A stretch of 64,000 nucleotides of DNA from Cryptomeria japonica (Eukaryota > Streptophyta > Pinopsida > Cupressales > Cupressaceae). The notes beneath the pieces were generated by a model. The model was not told where the DNA came from. It saw only the letters and a program-made list of their open reading frames with translations, and made no database searches. The DNA lies in NCBI RefSeq assembly GCF_030272615.1, contig NC_081408.1:613781977-613845976 (forward strand), written 5' to 3'. Of the stretch, positions 47,735 to 59,110 are shown piece after piece (position 1 is the first letter of the stretch; each line of letters begins with the position of its first letter). The translations under genes and the position numbers were made by a program.

Positions 47735-47835
47735 GTGTACCTGGTATTTTCTCCTTAGAACCACGTATGCACTTCTTATTCAAATAAAACCCCGTACATG
47801 GTTCTTATTCAAAAGAAACCTCGTACGCGCCCTTG
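47735..47835. repeat. right subterminal array (AACCNCGTAC word)
   Basis: Four copies about 25-30 bp apart: AACCGTGTACCTGG, AACCACGTATGCAC, AACCCCGTACATGG, AACCTCGTACGCGC, linked by CTTATTCAAA-like spacers. Comparable in word and spacing with the left array at 29280-29440. Confidence 0.65.
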
Positions 47836-47839
47836 TTTG

Positions 47840-48650
47840 TTTAGGCTTGTGAATAGGCTTGGATGACAAAGTTGCAGTTTGGAAGTTTGATTTCCCTCAA
47901 TTTCGCTCCTTTTTGACGTGTTTTGTTTTATGAACTTGGTTTCTCGACTTTGTCATCATCAGGTTTACACTTAATCAAGTGGGTATTTCTAAAATTACAA
48001 CCATATTTTCACCCATCTTCTGAGATTTCTAACCATATAATTTTTTTTAAATTTGAACAACAATAACATATTATTATTGAATTTCTTTTACCAGTGTCTA
48101 CATAGTTCTTAGAGACATACATATACCATTTTTTTAATAACTTTTGATACGCATCCAAATTTAAAAAACTTTATATATTATTGTAGTGCACTTTATTCTT
48201 TACAATTTAATTTTTTTCTTTTTTGCATTTTTGATTATTTTGGTGCAAGTTATGCTTCGCGCATGAACAAGTACCTAATTTTCAGGATGTGCTCGATTAG
48301 AAAAATTATTAAAAAAATACTCAACAAAAAATTACAAAAAAATACACAACTTATAGTTCTCACTCTTACCTATCTTTTTTCCAAAGGATTTGTCAAAATA
48401 CTAAATCTTACTATGACTTTGTTGATATGCACGTTAGACACTATGTTATGTTTTTTAGAAAAAATCAGGGTCTATTTTTCATGCGCGAAGGATTTGACCC
48501 CCTTAATCTTATCCAATTTTGAAAAAAATTAGTAGTTTGGAAACTAGATTCATAATACTAAAATATTTTTTCTTTGAGTATCTTCATATCTTGAGTAGAT
48601 GGCTCTCAACTTTCTCCTCCAAGTTTAGGTTTACCTAATTTCAGAAAAAA
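47840..48650. other. AT-rich right subterminal region
   Basis: Lies between the right word array and the TIR. It contains TTCCAAACTGC-like sequence on the minus strand, also present near 29535 at the other end. No credible ORF; the 89-codon frame at 48263 lacks any recognisable feature. Confidence 0.45.
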
Positions 48651-48652
48651 AA

Positions 48653-48701
48653 GTGTCCACTTATACCCCCCTTTTTGCACACCATCTTGGTGCACTTACC
48701 C
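48653..48701 (-). repeat. right terminal inverted repeat
   Basis: The minus strand from 48701 reads GGGTAAGTGCACCAAGATGG, then TGTGCAAAAAGGGGGGTATA and AGTGGACAC. It mirrors the left TIR with a 10-bp insertion. ATAT follows at 48702-48705. Confidence 0.8.
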
Positions 48702-49149
48702 ATATTGCATACATCTCTACCTCATATCACCTTCAAATCAATAACTAGACTAACAAAAAGCTTGAGATCTCATACATATCTAAACCAATATCTCTAACAT
48801 CTCTTCATTATATATATTCAGACCAACATCCAAACCACAAATAAGTTTGACATCCAACAACAAGGACCACCAACAAGTTTGACATAAATGATAACAAAGG
48901 ATTATATGTGCAACAAAGAGGTGATTCATCTATTAATTTTTCTAATATTTTTTGTTAGATGCTTTTGATGATGGTAAAAAAGGAGCAGATGGTCTTGTCA
49001 AGAATCATTCCCTTAAATAGGTTTTGAAATGGATGGATCTCTTTGGGGGTGAAACTTAAAGGTTAAATTTCTTCCCCTTTACTCCATTATAATTCCAATC
49101 ATAGTACATGGGAGTTTTCCATCTCTATTCTTGGTACATCATCAAGAAT

Positions 49150-49760
49150 AATCTTTCCTTAATGGACTTATTTTTGGTGGGTAAATTCCTAGGCCCTTGG
49201 CCTAATATTGACCTAGTTAGAGATTTGGATAATAAGAAATGGAAAAATAAAGGGAGAGTTAATTTTTGAGCTATGGCTAGATGTTTTCTCTCTTTTTCTT
49301 TCAATTATGAGAGGTCTATTAATGTTAGAGTATCATAGCTTATTGGCAAATCTACTTTATCTCTCAAAAGATGGGAATGCAAGTTTGATACTACAAAATG
49401 TTTATTTAGCTCATTCATAGTGCGAGTAAGGCTTCTAGTACTTCAAATGAAATTTTGGGATGATGAAATTTTTAAGGGTATTGCTAATGCCTTTGGTGAG
49501 CTATTGATGATCATTGATGAGGTGACTATCTCTAGGATGTGCTTAGTCAAAGCCATAATCTATGTTAGTATGGAGGATTCCAATAATCTTCCCACTTCTA
49601 TTAAAATTAAGTCTAAACTTGGAGAATAGGCTTAGTAGGTGGACAATGAATTGATTTATTTTGACTATTTTTTATCCAAAAAAATGGATCACTGGGCAAA
49701 TAACTATATGAGTAAAATTCACCAGCCCATTGGAAAGGTTTTGAGAGAGAGGGTGAATAA
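49150..49760 (+). pseudogene. LINE ORF1 (DUF4283-like) fragment
   Basis: Plus-strand segments MARCFLSFSFNYERSINVRV, KRWECKFDTTKCLFSS, then FWDDEIFKGIANAFGELLMI, IDEVTI, KAIIYVSMEDSNNLPTSIKI and WVDNELIYFDYF. The W..E.L..I...FG.LL.ID pattern is that of DUF4283 in plant L1 ORF1. Isolated stops break it and no endonuclease or RT follows, so it is a truncated remnant. It lies just outside the right TIR of the large transposon. Confidence 0.65.
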
Positions 49761-50039
49761 TTTTGATAAGTGTAAAAAATAAGTTTTGAAGGTGCATGAA
49801 GCTTGATGGGTTCTTCAGTTGATACTATTTGACCTATTTTATGCATATTTCACAAGATACTTTATTATCCTAATTTTTTTAAGAACTTTCAACCTTAATA
49901 GATGATATATGATATATAATGAATGCATGTGTTTTGTGAATATTCATAGATGATACAATTCCATGATGTTGTAATTGGTAATAATTTATATGAATGCATG
50001 TCTTTATGAATTTACCTTGCATTAGTAATTTTGACTACT

Positions 50040-51327
50040 AACCTATGGTGTCCCCTATAGCTCATGAGGAAGTATCGAAGATGTTGATAAATATGCAAGT
50101 ATCAATGAAGGTAATGATCAAATTTTCTTCATGTTGATGTTTTCAATTAAGAATACGTGCATTCTATGAATATGGAGGAGCTTGGAGGATAATGAGTATA
50201 TGGTTATGTAACTAGGAATTTGGGAAAATATCAAAGCAATATCAATTAGCTAACCACAAAGCTAAATTGCAATGAAAAGATGTCCTAATACACTCAATAG
50301 AGCTATGAAGACAAGATAATCAAACCAAATGCAAACCATTACAAATGCGGATATCTCCTCCATAATTCTCCCTTGGCTTTCTCTCTCCTTCAAAATGGAT
50401 GTGGCTCTCACCTACAAACACAAATGTATTGAAAGCAAGATAATGATAGAAAAGTGATTTTGATAGCATAAGGATACTCAAAATGTGGTTTAAATTGAAT
50501 AAGAAAAGGGTTCAATTTATAGAAGAATTAGGATTGATTGGATGACCAAGATTGAATTGAGACTGAAAATAATCAACAGACAAGATTAAGTGCACAATAG
50601 AGCTGCCATTTAGGAAAGGATGAAAATAGAAGAAAGCAAATGAGAAGATATTATGAAAATAAATAATAAAATCTTTAATTATCTTCTTATAAATACCAAA
50701 TTAGCAAGTTAAAAATATCAAGAAGGTTTTAATAATTAAAAATTATTAAATATCTTCATTCGAAAAGATAAATAGAAGAATTTAAAATATCCTATCACAT
50801 AAAGCAGATTTTTGAAGATGCATAACTCATTTTTTAATTTAAAAATTAAGATTAATGAGATATCGCCAAAAAGATTGATTTTTGAAAATCAAGGAAAGAT
50901 ATTAGTTTCCAAATTTGAAAATTAGGAGGATATATGAGAAGATTTAATAATTAAAAATTATTAAATATCTCCACATAAGAGGATAAAATGGAAGAATAAA
51001 AAAATAAGAAAAGCAGGAAATAAAGATGAATTAATAAATAAAATTTATTAATTATCTTTATTTTGGAGGAAGATAGATATGATAAATTAATAAAAATGAT
51101 TTATTAATTTATTGCTCATATTTATGAATTAGTTAATAAATAAAATGAATTTATTTAATTAATGGACAAAGGGGATAAATAAATAAATTATTGAATTTAT
51201 TTATTTAGGACTTAGAAGAATTGTTAGTAAAAGGGGGTTTAATTAATTAATTAAACCTAAGAGGCACTATGTGCATGATATGTTAAAAATAGGAGACACA
51301 TGTGTTGACCATTTTTTAGTGTCTACA
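50040..51327 (-). repeat. probable solo gypsy LTR
   Basis: Resembles the left-end LTR (2980-4395) in layout: a minus-strand TATA box (CTATAAATTGAA, 50513-50523), a very AT-rich block with TTAATTAATTAA palindromes near the start, and a GTGTCTACA terminus at 51327. No internal coding region adjoins it. The other boundary is uncertain and I found no target-site duplication. Confidence 0.45.
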
Positions 51328-51432
51328 AGTTCATTATGGCATTCACTTGTTTTGCATGTTTCCTATTTTCTCTGTTCTTTGGTTTTAATAAGATTTTGAT
51401 TAGGATTGTGACTCATGCTAGTTAGATTGTTC

Positions 51433-51863
51433 TGTTGAAATGTGGTGACTGATCAGCAAAGTACTGTACACTCAACACGTATCCTCGTTGGGGTCTGAGG
51501 TCGAGCTAGGCCTCGAGCAGGGGTTTGGGGGCGGCAGGCCTCGAGAAATTTTTTTTTGCCGTTTTTTGTTGATGAAAACCGACATTGTAATAAAACCCTA
51601 AAAAGGCCGACTTTGTTTGTTGCCCTAAAAATGCATGTTATAAGCGGCTGGGATGCTTAAGACATTGTAAGGTTGATGTACTATTTTTTGCTGGATAATA
51701 AGAAAGATTGGACGACTGTGTATGGTGGACGTAACCCATTCTGGGTGAACCACGTTAAATCTCTGTGTTATCTGTGTCCTGTTTTATTTCTTTATCTTTT
51801 GTATTTAAATCTGCATATAATTGTTAGTTCATATTTGCTTCAGATCTACTTGAAACCCTAACA
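51433..51863 (+). repeat. copia-2 5' LTR (431 bp)
   Basis: Starts TGTTGAAATGTGG and ends GAAACCCTAACA. Direct repeat of 55947-56377. Confidence 0.95.
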
Positions 51864-51923
51864 ATTGGTATCAGAGCGAGGTTTTCTGTAAATTGGCAGG
51901 ACTTTCAGATTTGAGTGGGAGCA

Positions 51924-52775
51924 ATGGAGGATTCCAAATTCAAGGTCGAAAAGTTTAACGGCCAAAATTATCAGTTATGGAAAATGCAGATGGAGGATTA
52001 CCTGTATCAAAAGGATTTGTGGTGGCCATTGGAAGGAAAGGCAAAGAAACCAACCACAATATCAGATGAAGAGTGGGACATTTTAGATAGAAAGGCACTG
52101 GGATCCATTCGATTGTGCCTTGCGTCGTCTGTAGCATTCAATATAACAGAAGCAAAAATGACTGTAGATTTGATGGCAACATTGGCTAAGTTGTATGAGA
52201 AACCCTCGGCTTCGAATAAGGTATTTCTAATGAAGCATTTGTTTAATTTGAAAATGAGTGAGGGAGGATCTGTAGCGGAGCACTTAAATGAATTTAATAC
52301 AATTACCAGTCAATTGTCTTCGGTAAAAATTACCTTTGTAGAAGAGGTTAGGGCTCTCTTGATTTTATGTTCTTTGCTAGAAAGCTGGAATAGCTTGGTT
52401 ATGGTTGTAAGTAACTTTGTCTCTGGTAAAAATACTTTGGTATTTGATGATATTGTTGGTGTTATCCTAAGTGAGGAAATGCGAAGGAAAAGCACAGGTG
52501 AGACTCCAACATCATCAAGTAGTGTTTTGAATGTGGAGAACAGAGGAAGATCAAAGGAAAGAGGAAAATGCCCTGGGAATGAGAAGTCATGAGGGAAGTC
52601 AAAGAAAGAATGCTCTCAATCTAGAGGAAAGAAAGATTGCTGGTACTGCAGAAAGCCTAGTCGTCTAAAGAAAGACTGTTGGTCTCGGAAAAACAAAGAA
52701 GGAGACAAAAATGAAAATGATAGTAAGGAAGCTAATATTGCAAGTAATACTTTACAAGATGCTTTAATCTTATGT
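51924..52775 (+). pseudogene. copia-2 gag
   Basis: Starts at the ATG in GAGCAATGGAGG. Gag segments are KFNGQNYQLWKMQMEDYL, DRKALGSIRLCLASSVAF, LMATLAKLYEKPSASNKV, FLMKHLFNLKMSEGGSVAEH and EMRRKSTGETPTSS. A TGA at 52590 is followed in frame by the zinc knuckle CWYCRKPSRLKKDCW, in which the His of CCHC is Arg. The protein packages RNA; loss of the knuckle His would impair that. Confidence 0.9.
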
Positions 52776-53060
52776 TTGGATAATGTTAATGATTCCTGGG
52801 TAATAGATTCTGGGGCTTCATTTCATGCTACACCCCATAGAAAATATTTTCTAGATTATGTTCAAGGTGATTTTGGACAGGTATATTTGGGTGATGATGA
52901 GCCCTGTCAAATTGTTGGAAAAGGAAAGATAAAGATCAAGTTGCAGAATGGTAATGACTAGTTTTTGTAGGAGGTAAGACATGTTCCTACTTTAAGAAGA
53001 AATTTAATTTCTGCAAGGCAACTAGGTAGTGAAGGTTGCATAGTTACCTTCTCAGACAGT
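52776..53060 (+). pseudogene. copia-2 protease
   Basis: SWVIDSGASFHATPHRKYF has the DSGA active site, followed by FGQVYLGDDEPCQIVGKGKI. Two stops near 52959-52970 fall in a sequence that otherwise reads NDWFLQEVRHVPTL, a conserved copia segment where Trp and Gln are expected. Confidence 0.9.
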
Positions 53061-54120
53061 ATGTGGAAGGTCACTAAAGGATCATTAGTATTAGTTAAAG
53101 GTGCAAAGGTAGGCACGTTATATCTGTGTACTGGTAACACTTACTCTACCTTAGCTGCTACAGATAAAGTTACTGCAGGGACAACAACAATAAATGTTGC
53201 AAGAACAGATTTGATAATGTGGCACCATAGGCTTGGGCACATGAGTGAGAAAGGGATGAAAATCCTTCACTCCAAAAATCTATTGCCAGGACTAAAGAAG
53301 ATTGATTTAGAGTTCTGTGAAAACTGTGTTTATGGTAAATAGAAAAGAGTCAGATTTCTCAAGGTTGGGAAAGAGAAGAAGAGTGAGAAGTTAGAGCTTG
53401 TACATTCAGATGTATGGGGACCGGCTCAGCTATCATCTCTTGGTGGCTCTTGTTATTATGTTATTTTTATTGATGACTCAACCAGAAAAACATGGGTATA
53501 TTTCCTAAAACAAAAATCAGATGTTTTTGAAACTTTTAAGAAATGAAAAGCTTTGGTTGAGAATGAGACAGGAAAAAAGTTGAAGTGTCTCAGATCGGAT
53601 AATGGAGGTGAGTATTGCAGCAAAGCATTTGAAGATTACTGTTCCTTAAATGGGATTCGAAAGCAGAAGACATTTCTAGGAACTCCATAGGAAAATGGTG
53701 TGTCAGAGAGAATGAATAGGACCATCATGGAACGTGCAAGGAGCATGAGATTGCATGCTGGATTGCCCTTACATTTTTGGGCAAATGCTATACATACTGT
53801 TGTCTATTTGATAAATAGAGGACCTTCATCCCCTTTGGATGGTGGTATTCCAGAGGAGGCATGGACTAGTAAAAAGGTAAATTATTCTTTTCTATAAACT
53901 TTTGGTTGCGAAGCTTTTGTCCATGTTGATAAAGAAAACAAAACCAAGCTTGATGTTAAATCTTAGAAATGTACCTTCATTGGATATGGGATAGATGAAT
54001 ATGGCTATCGGTTATGAGATTTTGAAAATAAGAAAATAATTAGAAGTAGAGATGTTATATTCAATGAGAAGGTTATGTATAAAGAACAGATGCAGGAAAA
54101 GAAGCATGAATAGGACAAAC
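53061..54120 (+). pseudogene. copia-2 integrase
   Basis: HHCC region MWHHRLGHMSEKGMKIL with FCENCVYGK. Core: [20 protein letters not shown] (first Asp), KCLRSDNGGEYCSKAF (second Asp), FLGTP, stop, ENGVSERMNRTIMERARSM (catalytic Glu). The stop in TPxENG occupies an invariant Gln. Then LHFWANAIHTVVYLINRGPS and CTFIGYGIDEYGYRL. About six in-frame stops and no frameshift. Confidence 0.93.
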
Positions 54121-54128
54121 AAGAATAT

Positions 54129-55040
54129 GTGGTGTTGGATGAGATTCTTGAAAATGAAATGCCACAGGTACCTGATGCTCAGCAACAACAAATTGTCCCA
54201 CAAACTCCTGCAAGTGTTAGACGTTCTACGAGGACAAGTAGACCCCCTGAAAGATTTTCTCCTTCTTTGTATTCTATTTTATTAACGGATTCTGGTGAAC
54301 CAGAAGAATATGAAGAAGCAATGTAGGTAGATGCCAAACAACAGTGGGAACTAAGCATGAAAGAGGAGATGGACACCTTGATGAAAAATAAGACTTGGGA
54401 CTTAGTCCCTTTACCTGCAGAAAAAAGAGCCTTGCCTGACAAATGGGTTTATCAGCTGAAGGAGGAGGAAGGAGGTTAGAAAAGATATAAGGCCAGACTT
54501 GTGATAAAAGGTTTTGCATAGAAAAAGGGTATAGATTATGATGAAATATTTTCTCTAGTTGTAAAAATGACTTCAATTAGAACTGTACTTAGTCTTGTGG
54601 CTGCAGATGATTTACATCTTGAACAATTAGATGTCAAAACAACTTTTCTCCATGGAGATCTGGAGGAGGAAATTTACATGTTGCAACTACAAAGATACGA
54701 GGTCAAAGGTAAGGAGAACTTGGTGTGCAGGTTGAAGAAAAGCCTGTATGGCCTAAAGCAAGCACCCCGACAATGGTATTTAAAATTTGATAGTTTCATG
54801 GCTGAACACGGTTATCATAGATGTCATTCTGATCATTGTATATATTTTAAGAGATTTGATAATGGCAGTTATATTATCCTGTTGCTTTATGTTGATGACA
54901 TGCTTGTTGCTGGGTCTAACATGCAACATATAAATGATCTTAAACAAAAATTAGCCAGATCATTTGCTATGAAGGATTTGGGTGCAGCTAAGCAAATTCT
55001 CGGTATGAGGATTACACGGGATAGGAAAATAGAACCTTGA
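54129..55040 (+). pseudogene. copia-2 reverse transcriptase
   Basis: Begins with the linker and VDAKQQWELSMKEEMDTLMK, then KTWDLVPLPAEKRALPDKWV, ARLVIKGFA, stop, [56 protein letters not shown], and LLLYVDDMLVAGSNM with the catalytic YVDD. It ends at a frameshift near 55030. RT copies the genomic RNA. Stops replace Gln in the AQKKG segment and before KRYKARL. Confidence 0.93.
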
Positions 55041-55804
55041 ATTTGTCCCAAAGTGAGTATATAAAGAAGGTGTTGAAAAGATTTAACATGCAGGATGCAA
55101 AAGCAGTTAGTACACCTTTGGCTAGTTATTTCAAATTGACTAAGGAGATGTGCCCAAAGGCACAGGAAGAGGTTAATAAAATGTCTAACATCCTGTATTC
55201 ATCAGCTGTTGGTAGTTTGATGTATGCAATGGTATGCACAAGGCCATATATTGCACATGCAGTGGGAGTTGTGAGCAGGTTTATGAGTAATCCGGGTATG
55301 GAACATTGGAATGCTGTGAAATGGATTCTTCGGTATTTGAAAGGAACTACTTTGAAGGCATTATGTTTCAAAGGATCTAATGCTGCTCTGAGTGGATTTG
55401 TTGACTCTGATCTGGTGGGTGATATTGATTCACTGAGGAGTACTACAGGGTATGTTTTTACTATAGGGGGAATTGCAGTCAGTTGGATTTCTAGGCTGCA
55501 AAAGGTTGTTGCACTTTCAACCACTGAAGCTGAGTATGTTGTTGCAACAGAAGCCAGCAAGGAGATGATTTGGTTGCAATGTTTTCTAAAGGAATTGGGT
55601 CAGATACAAGAGGATAGCCCATTATATACTGATAGCCAGAGTGCCATTCATCTTGCAAAGAACTCTACTTTTCATTCAAGGACAAAGCACATTCAGCTCA
55701 GGTACCACTTAATCCGGACTGTTTTGGAGGAGGGTCAGTTACGGCTTGAGAAGATTCACACAAGTGAGAATCCTGCCGATATGTTCACAAAGGCAGTTCC
55801 ATAG
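55037..55804 (+). pseudogene. copia-2 RT tail and RNase H
   Basis: Frame-shifted continuation: LSQSEYIKKVLKRFNMQDAK, SSAVGSLMYAMVCTRPYIAH, GFVDSDLVGDIDSLRSTTGY (the usual D.D.A of the first catalytic site reads DSDLVGD), STTEAEYVVATEASKEMIWL (Glu), LYTDSQSAIHLAKNSTFHSR (Asp), KHIQLRYHLIR and ENPADMFTKAVP. 255 codons without a stop. Confidence 0.93.
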
Positions 55805-55946
55805 GAGAAGTTGATTTCTTCATCAGTTTTTGTTGGTATTCTTGATTGATAATTGTGGAATTTATACCAGTCAAGTCCTAGTGTTTTATCCAGTGGATGT
55901 TGCATGTACAGTGGTGTCGTGTAGTATCAGTCTCCAAGTGGGAGAT

Positions 55947-56377
55947 TGTTGAAATGTGGCAACTGATCAGCAAAGTACTTTACACTCAACATGTATCCTC
56001 ACCAGGGTCCGGGGTCGGGCTAGGCCTCGGGCAGGGGTTCAGGGGCGGCAGCCCCCGAGAAATGTTTTTTTGCCATTTTTCATTGATGAAAACCGACATT
56101 GTAATAAAACCCTAAAAAGGCCGACTTTGTTTGTTGCCCTAAAAACACATGTTATAAGCGGCTGGGATGCTTAACGCATTGTAAGGTTGATGTACTATTT
56201 TTTGCTGGATAATAAGAAAGATTGGACGACTGTGTATGGTGGACGTAACCCATTCTGGGTGAACCACATTAAATCTCTATGTTATCTGTGTCCTATTTTA
56301 TTTCTTTATCTTTTGTATTTAAATCTGCATATAATTGTTAGTTCATATTTGCTTTGGATCTACTTGAAACCCTAACA
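55947..56377 (+). repeat. copia-2 3' LTR (431 bp)
   Basis: Direct repeat of 51433-51863 with the same ends. Followed by TGTTA. Confidence 0.95.
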
Positions 56378-57840
56378 TGTTACTCCTACTTATATAAGAT
56401 AATAAGTCATCCTCATTACTATGCATGATTGATGGTAGTTAATAGTTGAATGTAACCCACTCTCGAGATTGTGTATAAAGTCCAAATCTTGTGAGAGTTT
56501 GAGGTTACCAGGTGTATATCATTATGGTTAGTAGAAAATGAAAGAAATATTATAAGGGTCACTTTATTATTGAATTTAACGAAAGTAATGAATTTGAAAA
56601 GGTCTTTGAAAAAGTGTATATTAGGTTAATATAAAAGAATATTTTGTATTGCATTTCTTCATGTTTGGATTATTTTCTCTTTTATAGATTACATAAGCTT
56701 CTTTCGGAGCAAAAATAGTAGAATGAAAACCCTTAGGGATATTGATTTTGGTAGTGAAATACTTTAACTAATTAGCAAAAAGAGTCACTTTGATTTCATG
56801 ATTGAAAATATAAATTGAAGTTTGAAATATTTTTAAGTCTTACCAGGTAAAACATTTTAGAGTAATGGTTTATTTGGAGTTGGATGCTCACTTTGATTTC
56901 ATGATTGAAAAATTAGATTGAAGTTTGAAATATTTTTAAGTCTTACTAGGTAAAACATTTTAGAGCAATGGTTTATTTGCAGTTGGATTCTCACTTTGAT
57001 TTCATGATTGAAAACATGGATTGAAGTTTGAAACATTTCTAAGTCTTACTAGGTAAAACATTTTAGAGTAATGGTTTATTTGGAGTTGGATGCCATGTTG
57101 GAGAAATCAAAGTTCATTGCTTGGTGATAATATTATTATTCATGGTGTGGATTTTTAAGCAATTTGACTCCAACAATATTTTCTACAAAAAAAATTATGA
57201 TGTAAAAAAATTGCCTATAAAATATTTTTTTCAATAAAGGAATGCTTCAACAAGATTTGATATCTTTATTTTGGGGATTTTCTTAAAGTTATCCCTAGGG
57301 ATTAGCTAGTTCCAATGATTTTTATGCATTAATAGGAGGCCCACACTTGACAAAAAAACTATCCTTAGTTAATTATCCTCCACGAAACCTTGAATAAAAA
57401 TAGCTATATATCAAGTTATTTTGTTCATTTCTTCTTTCATCTTGTATTGAATTTTTTTTCACTTCTCATTGCTTCCTTACATCTTTATACTATGTTCCAA
57501 CTCTAGGCATGTAGATTTGAATGAACTTCTTTGATAGACTTTAGATAGGTCCCACTCATAAAACAACCTACCAAGTATAATTTGACTAGTCTTCTAAAAC
57601 TAAATTTCGTCTTTTATTATAATTGAATGGAATGTGAAATAAAAAATCATGCACTCAATCATAGTTTTAACCTCTCTTATGTGATCATTTTTCTTACTAG
57701 AATGGACATTAATCCAAAAAATTATATATTATGAGGCAAACTAAATGAAATTTTGATCAATACTTATAGGATTGATCTACTTCTTCTTTGCTAATTAATA
57801 AGAATCTTGAAGCTAAAAAATGGCAAGAAATAAACTTGAT
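56378..57840. other. non-coding flank between copia-2 and the second transposon
   Basis: AT-rich. The only structure seen is the 103-bp triplication at 56786-57090. No ORF or terminus recognised. Confidence 0.5.
56786..57090. repeat. 103-bp tandem triplication
   Basis: CACTTTGATTTCATGATTG recurs at 56786, 56889 and 56992, each followed by TTGAAGTTTGAAA.ATTT, TAAGTCTTAC.AGGTAAAAC and TTTATTTG.AGTTGGAT.C. Confidence 0.92.
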
Positions 57841-57889
57841 GACAGGGTGATCGTACGGATTTGTGTCACACTTTAGGCTAACAATGCAT

Positions 57890-58125
57890 GTTCCGACCGG
57901 AACATTTCTAGCCTGAACGATTTGGCAGCCACGTAGCGCTCACGTGGCAAGGTGTTTCCGACCGAAAACATTCTGGTTGGAAAGGTTCCGACCGGAACGT
58001 TTCCGGCCGGAACCCCCTTGCCCTATATAAGAGCTGAAATCTGCCCAAGCCCCTCATTTTGCATTGAGCGGCTTGGAGTTGAGCAGGAGGGTGCAAAAAT
58101 TCCCAGAGATCCGGTCGGAAAGTTT
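57890..58125. repeat. TTCCGACCGGAAC word array
   Basis: At least five copies or variants of a near-palindromic word: GTTCCGACCGGAACATTTC, TTTCCGACCGAAAACATTC, GGTTCCGACCGGAACGTTTC, TTTCCGGCCGGAACC and a final ATCCGGTCGGAAAGTTTC inside exon 1. GC-rich against an AT-rich background. Confidence 0.8.
58023..58031 (+). promoter_or_regulatory. TATA box of gene B
   Basis: CCCTATATAAGAG, about 30 bp upstream of a plausible start near 58055 and about 100 bp upstream of a consensus splice donor. Confidence 0.6.
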
Positions 58126-58130
58126 CAGTG
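58055..58130 (+). other. gene B non-coding exon 1
   Basis: Short exon from the presumed start to a consensus donor CAGTG/GTAAGTACC (GT at 58131). No ATG in this segment opens a frame into exon 2, so it would be 5' UTR. Confidence 0.45.
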
Positions 58131-58313
58131 GTAAGTACCTTTTTTTTAATTTTTTTTTTTAAATGTATATATTTTATCATATATATATATATTTAAATAG
58201 TTTTTAATAGAAAATTAATTTTTTGATAGCAAATTAGTTTCTTTTAAGTTTTTTTTTTAAATTTTTTTTTTTTTGTATTTATTCTATCATATTAGTTTAG
58301 AATATTAGAAAAT

Positions 58314-58790
58314 AAATACATACATGTACATAAATACACACATACATACAGATACATATACAAACATACACATACATACATACATACATACATACATACA
58401 TACATACATACATACATACATACATACATAAATACATACATACATACATACATACATACACACATACATACACATACATACAAACCTACCTACATACATA
58501 CACATACATACCTACATACATACATATATACATACACATACATACAAACCTACATACAAACATACACAAACATACATACCTACCTACCTACATACATACA
58601 TACACATGCATACATATAAAATAATTATATGTACACCTTAGGACATACACATACATAGAAATACATACACATACATACATAGGTCTACATACATATATAC
58701 ACACATACATGTACGTACACATACATAAATACATACACATACATACATAAATACACATAAAATAATTATATATGCCTTAGGACATACATA
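58314..58790. repeat. (TACA)n microsatellite
   Basis: CATACATACA tetranucleotide repeats with interruptions. The Met/Tyr/Val/Cys repeat ORFs here are artefacts. Confidence 0.97.
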
Positions 58791-58794
58791 CACT

Positions 58795-59110
58795 TCAGGA
58801 CATGCTATCAGGGGTCGTGTGTGGTCCTGAGGGGTCACACACACCTCAGGACATGCTATCAGGACCACACACGACCCCTGATAGCATGTCCCGAGGTGTG
58901 AGTGATCCCTTAGGACCACACAGAACCCTTGATAGCATGTCCTGAGGTGTATGTATGTATGTGTATGTATACGTCCTAAGGTACAACCCCTGATAGCATG
59001 TCCTGAGGTGTGTGTGACCCCTCAGGACCACACACGACCCCTGATAGCATGTCCTGAGGTGTATGCATGTAAGTGTATGTATACATCCTAAGGTGTATAT
59101 AATTATTTTA
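58795..59110. repeat. inverted and tandem CCTGAGG/CCCCTGATAGC repeats
   Basis: Repeated words ACATGCTATCAGGGGTCGTG, its complement, and CCTCAGGACCACACACGACC alternate in both orientations, giving several hairpins. Transitional to the 137-bp satellite. Confidence 0.8.

Larger units (their letters stand above)
51433..56377 (+). mobile_element. Ty1/copia retrotransposon, full length (4.95 kb)
   Basis: Two LTRs of exactly 431 bp, a PBS (TTGGTATCAGAGCG after 51863), one gag-pol frame with copia order, and a purine tract (CAAGTGGGAGA) before the 3' LTR. Flanks are TGTTC and TGTTA, a target-site duplication with one mismatch. From 51924 to 55040 the frame is continuous apart from about a dozen stops, then one frameshift. 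Tork/Tnt1-like by compact size and gag type (inference). Confidence 0.95.

Noticed and set aside
48263-48532. 89-codon plus-strand ORF near the right TIR
   Set aside because: AT-driven composition (Lys, Ile, Leu, Asn) and no motif or splice context.
57840-57900. Left TIR of the 58 kb element
   Set aside because: I looked for a copy of the GGGT..GATGGTGTGC terminus or a CACTA-like start and found none, so no boundary is claimed.
58292-58919. Met/Tyr/Val/Cys repeat ORFs
   Set aside because: Translations of the TACA microsatellite and adjoining inverted repeats.
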